From Aristolochia californica (Eukaryota > Streptophyta > Magnoliopsida > Piperales > Aristolochiaceae), in assembly GCA_029961685.1 (NCBI GenBank), contig JARWKL010000001.1:55516062-55580061 (forward strand): a DNA stretch of 64,000 nt, in the 5' to 3' direction. The notes under the pieces were generated by a model, which did no database searches, was not told the DNA's origin, and worked only from the letters and a program-made list of their open reading frames with translations. The position numbers and the translations under genes were made by a program. Below are positions 26,801 through 35,800 of the stretch, piece by piece; positions within the stretch are counted from its first letter, which is position 1, and the number at the start of each line of letters is the position of its first letter.

Positions 26801-29800
26801 TGTTCCACCGAACCCGTTTGTCTCAATAGGACTAACTCTCCCAGGGGGTTGCTGTTGGCGGGAGGCCCAAATCTAACTGTGCATAGATTTTTAAATTCTC
26901 CCCAAGTCATTCCCGGTCTCTCTTTCTCTACTTGAGTCACCCATAACATGGCTTCATCTGTCATATGGAAAGAGGCTAGTTGCACCTTATCCCATTCAGT
27001 AGTCCCTTGGTTCAAAAAAAAAAATTTCACCTCTATGCAACCAAATTACAGGATCCACATAACCATTGAAAGAGGGAAACTTTAACTTGGTGTACCTTGG
27101 GATTGTGCCTCCATGCTGAGGTGCTTGGACAGCAGTGCGCCCAGGCCACTGCTCCCCTCTTCTTTGATATGGTTGAACAACCTCTCTCACCTCTGGACTC
27201 TGATGTCTCTCTGTCCTCAACTCCTGTAGCATGCTAATGATTCGGCTCATCTCTTCTTCCAAACCACAAACCTTTCCCAACACTGGTTGTGCTGCTTCAA
27301 GGCTATCTTCTATCTTTTGTATCCTGATTTGGATTTCTTCATTGCTGATATTATCCCCCATGTTACCCTGCTCTGATACCAAGTTGTTACGGTCCCGGGT
27401 CATGGATCGAGTAACACGGCGTGGGAGATGTGAATCCAGCACTGGTACTGAGTTGCTGGATTCGGTAAGGAGGGTTAAAGGTCCCTTCTTTGGGTACTCT
27501 TCCACCAGTGATCAGTCTCCCTTTTTATGATCTCATTCTAGTGCTAAAGTTATAGCTAGAATGGAAGTAATTCAGGTGGAGAAAGAATGGAGAAATACCT
27601 GTTTTGCTCACGTTAATCAGGGTTTCAACCCTGATTTGATGCAGCTCGTTCTAGGACTTGAAGACCTAGCTTGATGGGGCAGCCTTGGCTCACGTTGATG
27701 GCTGTCCTTGCTCTATTTTCGTGATGAATTCCCAGCAAGAAGAGTTGCTTTAACCCTTCACGTGAAAGAACCAGAATTACTCCTCTTTTGCTGCTCGTCA
27801 AGAGGGGATTGAACCCAACTTCTTGTTGACGCTGGTGATGAGAGAAGATCCTCTCTTTGGGCTCGGGAAAGGGGCAGGAAGCTCCTTTTCTTAGTATGGA
27901 TAATGAGGGATGAATTTGGGTGAAGATGGATGGCAATGGAGGGTGAAGGATAGGTTGGATTTTTGGAGTAAACCCTAAACTCGAGATCAAGAGGTGATCT
28001 CAACCTGTTTAGACTATGTTATTCTAAAATCTCAAAGCTTACCTATTTCATTCATACCTTTCCCTTAAATAGGTCATGTAAAGGAGTTTTAGGGTTAGGG
28101 TTACAATAATTTCCCATAATGCCCTTACATATAAAGTAATTAGAAATAACTCCTACTTAAAACAATATAAGAAATAACTCCTACTTAAAACAATATAAGA
28201 AATAAATCCTACTCAAAGAAATATAAGAATTAAATCCTATTGAGTGAGTTGTTGTTGTCTTCTTCGTTGTGTGACTCGGTGTGCTATTGAGTCCACAACA
28301 CCTGCATTAGCATACCACCTTTGTTTTAAGTCAGTACAGGTGGGGAAATCAAGATCAGAAAGTATAAAGAGAGTTCTTTACGAGTCAAATCAAAAGGTGT
28401 AAGAGAAAGGTAAAGAAGCAGAAGCTATTGCATGTACAAATAGAATAAGTCTCTGTTCGAAGCCTATACATGCACATAGTTGTTGAACATCGTGATTAGT
28501 TATAGAACATTGAGGTTTTATGATTTTTTATAAATTTATCATCCTTTTGTTTTACTAAGCAAGAAAAGAACACTTACCAAAATGAACAAGACTAGCACTA
28601 TCAAGAAGTCAAAGCAGCCTCAATAACTCAAGCGAGGACTTGATTCACAGTCAAGGGACTTTAGAACTAAGGCAGATAGCCATCCTATGAGAAACATTCT
28701 CTTACTTATGCTTGTTATTATTTTAAAAACCAAAATGGAAAGAAGAAAATAAATTCAATGATCTTCATACACATTTGAATAATTAGTTCTTTTGTTTATT
28801 GTTTGATCAAGAGAAAGACAAATGCTACTAAGCCCACTACTTTGGATACACTAGCCCAATAACTCATTTAGAACTATCTATTTTATAAATAGCCTTCAGC
28901 AGTGCTATATTAGACTCATAAACTAGTAAATGTTAAAATTTTCAATTATTGCATGTGAGTCTTGCATACCTGTAATTATAAAGTATAATAAGTATGCAAC
29001 ATAAAAGCCAACAACATTCTTTTGATAGTATAAGAGGAATCTTTTCAAACACCTAATGAGTCAAATATGAACTTTAAAAAAGGGTTTCGCAAGCAAATCT
29101 TGAAGAAGCCAAATAGTTCTGTTGAAACCAATGTTTGTTCATAGAAGAAAGTTAGAACTGTTGAATTTATAGAAAAGAGAAATACTTTATTGACTTCAAT
29201 AACTTGTTGTAATCAGAGTACATGAACCTCTATTTATAATAGAGGAAGGTAGTAGAGTCCAATTACAATAAAACTACCCTTGTCCCAATTACACCCAAAC
29301 TCTAACACTTAAAGATAAGTCCTAACATAATTAAATAACTCAATATAGATAAAAGACAAACATAACTCAAACTAAAACTCTTCTTCGACGTGACCATAAG
29401 ATAAGATACTTTTGTAAGTCCTTCTTGATCTTCCAACTGTTGTGATAAGGATGCCAGCTCATGGTAATCATTGTGGGTCCTACTTCTTATGGGTTTGGGC
29501 CCATCTTGTGAGCCTTCCTTGGTCATGTGGCCCATCTTATAATAATCTTAGATTTGTGGGTCTTCCTTGGTCGTGTGGGCTTAAACTTATCTTCCAACAA
29601 GAACAAAATCCATAAACTCAGACATATAAAATACAACATTTCATACCATTCAGAAAAAAAAAGAAACATCATTCAATAAGTGAATCTCCTCCAATAAGTG
29701 AATCAAGACTAGAAAAGTAAAACACAAATCTTACCAAAATGAAGAGAAGAGAAGACGGAGGCATGGGTGTTAGAAAAGGGAGAGGCGAAGCAAAGTGGAA

Positions 29801-32800
29801 GTTCGTGTCATAGGCTTAACTCAGAAAAACTAGGGAAAATGAAATAGCTGCCAGATTTCTAGGTCGAATACAAAACCTGTGTCAATGATATCGTTTATGG
29901 ATAATTAAGCAGGAAATGCAGGAAGCAAGTAATAATGGTGGCCATTTGGATCCTACCGTTTGGCTTAAGAATTACAAATGTGGTAGAACACATGTCCTTT
30001 CTTGCCTTTCCAATTGGGAGCAGATAAATCTAAAGCGGATCTACGTCGGTGACGCGCACATCATCTTTCAAGCTTTGCACTTTGCTTGCGTTTCCCCGAT
30101 TCTTGCTGATTCCCTGAAGTCCGAAGACGAAGGTTGCCGAATGCTGAAGAGGAAGTCTGAACCCTCGTTAAGTAACGAGCCAGCTTGTGAGCTTCTAAAC
30201 CAAACCGCGGTTCGCTCGAGCTCGGCGCGTTTACTTGAACAAGCCCGAGTCTGATCTTGAATTTGATTCAAGATCGATATAATTTGAACCGAATCGAACT
30301 GGAACCGAGCCGAGCTCGAGCTACTCGCTAACCGGCTCGGTTAGATGCCACCCCTATGTAGAAGGAACCCAAAAATTATAAAAGAACCTCCCAAAATCGA
30401 CTTCTCACTCTGATATCATGTAAAATTGTAGTATAGAAGGGATTAAAGGAGAAAAGAGAGAGAGACAAATAAGAAGACAAAAGGAAAGGAGAAGCGGCAG
30501 TGTGCTGCGTTTAACGAGGGCTCAGAAAAATTGAGTTCTCTCTTATATTTCCTGACTTAAGTGAATGATTACAGAAAAGGATAATTATGCCCTCATTACA
30601 AAACATCCTTGTAACTTCATAAATACAAGTCAGAATCTAATAAAACTTCAAACCTAGAGTGCTGATATGAAGTGTAACTTGCTGTACCTTAACGAGATTC
30701 ATAAGACTGAAATGACCAAAATATCCTTATACCAATCTTTCAAAAATTTATGTAGTGGCAGTTCTTTTTTTTTTTTTTTTTGAAACGGAATTTAGAGGCA
30801 GTCAGTTGCCACTCATTTTTTTATACAGTTAAATAAATAATTCACCATATGATTTTCCTTTTACAGTGTTGCTACTGTTTGCTGCATTGCAGTGTTCACT
30901 CTTATCTTGTGGAGGCAAGGTGAAAGACAAGCATGTTTCTTTTTTAATCAATGCTGGTCTTCTTGTGAGTAAATCTTACTTATTTTGTGTAAATACACTA
31001 AAGATGTGGCATCGATGTTAATTAGTTACTAATTTTTCTAGCTTCTGGTTTGAAATACAAACTGTCTTGTTTGTCCAATTTGTTCAGAACCTTTTTCCTT
31101 GAATATTGAAATAAAAAGCACATTACTCGGTACCTTTCTGATCATTTTGCTACATACTTTGCATTGTCTATTATCATAAATGTCATTAATGTTTACTATG
31201 TAGACTCGCCAGCTGATTGACTCAAATATGTACTGGTTTGCAATCCCAAATATTGGTTTTGTACTCAAGGGCCTTGCTCAGGTATTCCCTCTGTCTTTCC
31301 TTTTCCTTTTGTTAGTTGAATTTTGAAAATTGGTAAAATTGGCTAATATTACTTAAGTAGGAAAATTTACCTTTTCTAGCCTCATCTTGTCACGTCATGA
31401 TGCCAATTACTACCAAGATATTTCTGTTTTCTACCGTTGTTTATTTATTCTTTTAAAAACCTTTGGTAGGGTTGTCAATGGGTTGGATTACCCAACCCAA
31501 AACACAATTAAAATCAATAAAAACACAATGGGTATCTGTTAGGAACTCAATAAGCTTATTGGGTTTATATTGGGTTCCTAATGGATGCCTTATAAGGTCT
31601 TTTGTTTTCCTTGTGTTCGTGTTCTATGAAAAATACCCTAGGGTCTTAAGGAAAACCCATTAAGAACCTGTTTACTAAGCTAATTTCAATTAAAGACAAA
31701 CGATGTACTAAAATTGGTGTCAGAAGCAGTTAAGTTTGGGCATGAAGAAAGTCTCGACCAGCAGAATGAAGCTTCAATCAACTGATGATTTTGGCCATCA
31801 AGAACAGATCTTTAAATTACAAATTATATCTTGACAAAAATCTTGGTGTCATTCTAACATAGAAAACGACTTGTTAATCTAATTTGTCTACATGGAGAAA
31901 TCAGTAGGTCATGTTTGAAGCAGGGTGTGAGCAGCAGAACAGGACTTTCTGCGAGAGATGGCTTATGAAAAGCCCACTACTGATTTGGATATGGTGGCTG
32001 AACTATACTAGATCTTAGATAACTTTGAAGCCTCAATAAAAGATGCTTTTCAGGACTAGAAGGCCAAATTCTCCTGAAGCGCCCTCTTTTAGCAACACAT
32101 CAAGTTTGGGATAGCAAGCGATCCTTGACTTGAGACTACAACAACTGAAAGCTTGCCCCCACCTGGACAATAAGAGACACATGATGTGGTGGTGACTTCT
32201 TTCCACAATAAGAGTAACACTATTACGATTCTGGGTTCATGCAAAGGCATAAGGGCTTATTTGAGAGCCTTAGGGAACTTTTAATGTGCTACATATAGGT
32301 GATGGGGAGGTATGTACGTGGATCTTTTGTTGGGTAGGCTAAGGCTGTGATAGGGGAGAGATTAGGATTTAGTGGTTTGGCTAGGCTAAGGAATGAGTGA
32401 GGGATGGTACACTCAGTTTTATTAGTTGGTTAGATCCTAATGAAAGTCTAGGGTAGGCAAGAATGGGTATTTGCTGGGTAGAGGGTCGGTTGTGGCTAAG
32501 TTGGGAAGAGAGAGACTAGGAACAAAAAAAGAGAAATCTTGAGAGAGAGGAGAGGTTGGAGGAGAGAATGTGAGAGTCCGAGGAGGGAGGAAATGTATTT
32601 ATAGGCTAAGGGAGGTCTTGAATGAGGATTGGGAAAGTCTAGGAAGGGTTAGAATGGATTTGTGTTGCTTGAGAGAGAAGTTAGGAAAGTTGGAGATAGA
32701 AAAGGTGATATAGGATGAGGGGTGTTTTAGGAAAGTGGGGAAGAGTTTGCATGTGGGAGGGAAGTGATGGAAAGGAGAGGGTGGCAGCTAAGGCTTCTCT

Positions 32801-35800
32801 AGCGGGCGTGAGGCTTAAGAGAGGAAAGAGTATTGGTGGATGGACTCTAGAGAAGAGAGTACTTGTCTCCAAACTGGACTGGGTTGCATTGGAGGTAATG
32901 CACGAGTGTTGGGGAGTTCCTTGTGTATCTGGGTAGGGGAATGGAGTAGGTGGTTGGGTGGAACTCATGGGTGAATTATGGATAATGAATTGGGTGGTCA
33001 AGATGGTTAGCACCCAAGGATAGTACCTTTGCCAGGGGTCTTCCACCTTGGGTAGATGGTTGAACTTTTGAGGCTAGATTCATCAGATAGAAACCCTTAA
33101 ATCAGGGGTTAGTCGGCTATTGACTTATTATCATTGATCGGCTTACTTGGGTAGTTGAAGCAAATAAAGAGAATTATACTGATTGAATTATTCAAATGGC
33201 TCTTAGAACCTACAATATATAGACTGATTACTTGAGCATTTTTTGTTCTCTATTCTGTGTAAGACTAAAGCTGGACCTCTACTTACTTGTTCCTTACTCC
33301 ACCTCTAGATACATCTAACTTGGACTTCTTTTCTTGCTCTTTCAGTATCCTTGTCTAATCAGCCAACGAGTGGCTTAGTTTAGCTGTGCAAGTCTCTTGA
33401 TTCCTGTTCTTGAAGGACCTTTGAAAAATATTTGACTTCTGACTAGATTAGACTTCTATGCTAGATTCAATCATACAGCTTAGCCCATGCAGGGGTATTT
33501 TGTCTTATTCTTTTAACCTAACCCTTGTGGTCAACATGGCCTAGCCTTGGACATAACTGGGGTTTGTAACAAACCCACCATCAACAGAGATCGCATAGTC
33601 AAAGTGTCTTGGGAGCTCGCTCTTGCCAACCCCTTTGACAGAGACTATCCAACCACAAGACGATGGTAATGCTTATACTAAGACTCAAAAGCACTTCGCT
33701 TGTGTTGACTTCCTAGGGATTGAGCTTGATGAGGACCTCCCTGATTCTATGTATGTGGTTGTCTTGATTTTTGACCTTCAACAGCTCGTAGTTGACCTCA
33801 AACCACAAGTTGAATGCTTTGTGGTTGGGTTTGAAGACAGAGATCAGCCGACAATCATTTGAGGTTGCTGATATCTTGGACCTCATGCATTGGAGTGGCT
33901 AGTGACTTTTGTTGGTCAAAGACAAGCACTATGGTTCTTAATTGGGTGTTGGCGTCTACAAAAGTTGGAGACCATGGGATGATGGATGATGCATGCAGCA
34001 CTTATTGTAGCCGAACCTCGAAGACATGGTTCTTGTAGGAGTAGAATGTTAGGTGCCACCCTAAGGATATTTCTATTATTCTTAAGCTTATGCAGGGGCA
34101 GTTTAGGGAGTTGAGTGTAAGTGAGATATAAGGGGAATAACTTTATTGTAGTATAGGTATTCGGTATCAACAAAAACCCTAACTCTGTTTTATTTCTTCT
34201 GTGTCTTCTTACAAAAACTTGAACATGAGCTGAAGTCAGTCTTTCTTTAATCCAAATAACGTGACCCACGTGATAACCATATATTAGACTAGTGTCAACA
34301 ATTTTAAGGTAGGCTCACAAGGTGTGCTGCACATAAGTTCTATGGGCCCACATTGCATAAATGATGTATAGGCCTATATCGTTAAAAAAGTCATGATTAT
34401 CATTCCTATGATATGCTCGTGGTTTTCTCTTTTTTATGCCATGGTTGGAGTTAATTGATTGATTTGAACAAAAAAATAAAGCTTAGTGTTAATAATAATT
34501 ACATTTGTGACTGCCATTCAAAAAAAAAACAGTTTGAATTCTTCACCAAGAGGTTATGTAAGCAATTTTTGTGATATTGCAGAGTTATGTTGGTATTAAT
34601 TTGAAAATATCTGTACGTAAGTACTTATGCAATGTGCTAGTGAGATATATTGAGATTATACACACAAATACAACCCTAAGATACCCCAAACACCTTTCAG
34701 AGTCGAATCCTAGACCTCAAGGTGGTCATTGATTCGAAACTTGTGTGGCAAGACTTTCAAAACAAAATTAAATGAGCATATTTGAGAACACTATGAGTAG
34801 CACAAAATGAGAATACAAAATAGTTGTCAAATGGTTTGGCATGTTAGAAGAACTTATAGTGCACCCTTGAGAAGGTTCCCAGTAATGTTGATTGACAAGC
34901 ATGGGAAAATAGATGAAGGTCTGGGTTCAGTATTATCAGACCCCAATTGGACAGAAGCGGGTTCAACCAGACCTAACTTCTTGTTCACGTCTATGAGAGA
35001 GAAAACCTAGGGAGGGAGAAAACCAGCCGATTCAACTGGTTTTTGTGGTTCGATTTGCGAAGCACAAAAAAAAAAAATGTTCCTAGTTGAACCAATCTCT
35101 TCGTTCCCCATTCTACTGTGTGGATGGAAAGCAGTGTTTGCATGCATCCGCAGGGGAGAGACTGGGGAGGGGCTGCCACCTTCCCCGATGGTTTGCAATG
35201 TTCCCATATTGGTATGATGTATTTCAGTTGCAATGTGCCCCTTTGTAATTATCAAGTTCTTTTTTTTGTTTTTAATCCTACGAAAGTGCAATATTAGTCT
35301 TGCTATTACTTTGGACTTGAAAGAACAGACTCAAGGGAACAAGATTGAGGCCCATTTCTAATGGGGCCGAGGTGGACCAAATCTTTGCCTGATTAATCGT
35401 TCAATACGTGTAGGGAAATGATATTGGGTTCAGTTCTATCTGCCTTTGTCGTATTAACTTTTTTCATTTTTAAAAAGTCATAATATTTGTAAGATCATTG
35501 CTTACTATAGTACATTTTCAATAAAACCATCTATTTTAATTCTATTAAAAATTTTAAAGAATCTTCAATTAGAGGAATAAGGAAAAAAATTACACAGGGA
35601 ATTATGAGCCATTACTTTGAACTAGTGTTATAAAACTTGGACTGGTCTGAACCAGGTTCAACCTGATCTAGTGCCTTGTCCAAGATTGTACTTATAACAC
35701 CCAGAGGAAGGGGAAAACCAGCCGACCTGGCTGGTTTCCAAGGCTTGACTGGTGAACTGTGGAAAAATCCGACCAAGTTAGACCAGTCTCTCCTTCCCCT

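Larger units (their letters stand above)
22107..28300 (-). mobile_element. Young Ty3/gypsy chromovirus with complete structure but broken genes
   Basis: Two 916-bp LTRs (22107-23022 and 27385-28300) start TGTTACGG and end CACAACA, and are flanked by an exact 5-bp duplication CCTGC (22102-22106 and 28301-28305). I count about 10 substitutions and no indels between them (about 1.1%). The internal order on the minus strand is primer-binding site, gag with capsid and zinc knuckle, protease, reverse transcriptase, RNase H, integrase, chromodomain, polypurine tract. This order with a C-terminal chromodomain places it among chromoviruses. It is inserted in the hAT-type element. Confidence 0.96.
21222..30356. 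mobile_element. hAT-type DNA transposon, non-autonomous, inserted in the copia element
   Basis: Perfect 13-bp terminal inverted repeats TAGGGGTGGCATC (21222-21234) and GATGCCACCCCTA (30344-30356) are flanked by an exact 8-bp duplication TGTAGAAG (21214-21221 and 30357-30364). An 8-bp duplication with TAGGGGTGGC ends is diagnostic of hAT elements. Both subterminal regions are packed with short GAGCTCGA/CGAGCTCG motifs in both orientations, typical of hAT transposase-binding regions. Without the later gypsy and LTR insertions the element is about 2.5 kb and shows no recognisable transposase. Confidence 0.92.
19402..30745 (-). mobile_element. Old, internally deleted Ty1/copia retrotransposon, host of the later nest
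   Basis: Two related LTRs of about 325 bp (19402-19725 and 30419-30745) differ at roughly 12% of positions. On the minus strand the right LTR is followed by a primer-binding site close to the initiator-Met tRNA sequence (TGATATCAGAG, 30408-30418). The left LTR is preceded by a classic copia polypurine tract (CAACTTGAGGGGGA, about 19727-19740). Only the 3' part of pol survives (19741-20345). ATTTA flanks both ends (19397-19401 and 30746-30750) and is the likely target duplication, although terminal bases have drifted. The hAT-type, gypsy and solo-LTR insertions all lie inside it. Confidence 0.85.

Noticed and set aside
23000..27505. Possible endogenous pararetrovirus
   Set aside because: Paired LTRs, an integrase, a chromodomain and target duplications identify a gypsy retrotransposon; no movement or coat protein is seen.
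32681..33046. Pro/Ser/Thr-rich frame on the minus strand in STK19 intron 7
   Set aside because: Composition reflects a purine-rich + strand; no domain, and it lies in repeat-derived intron sequence.
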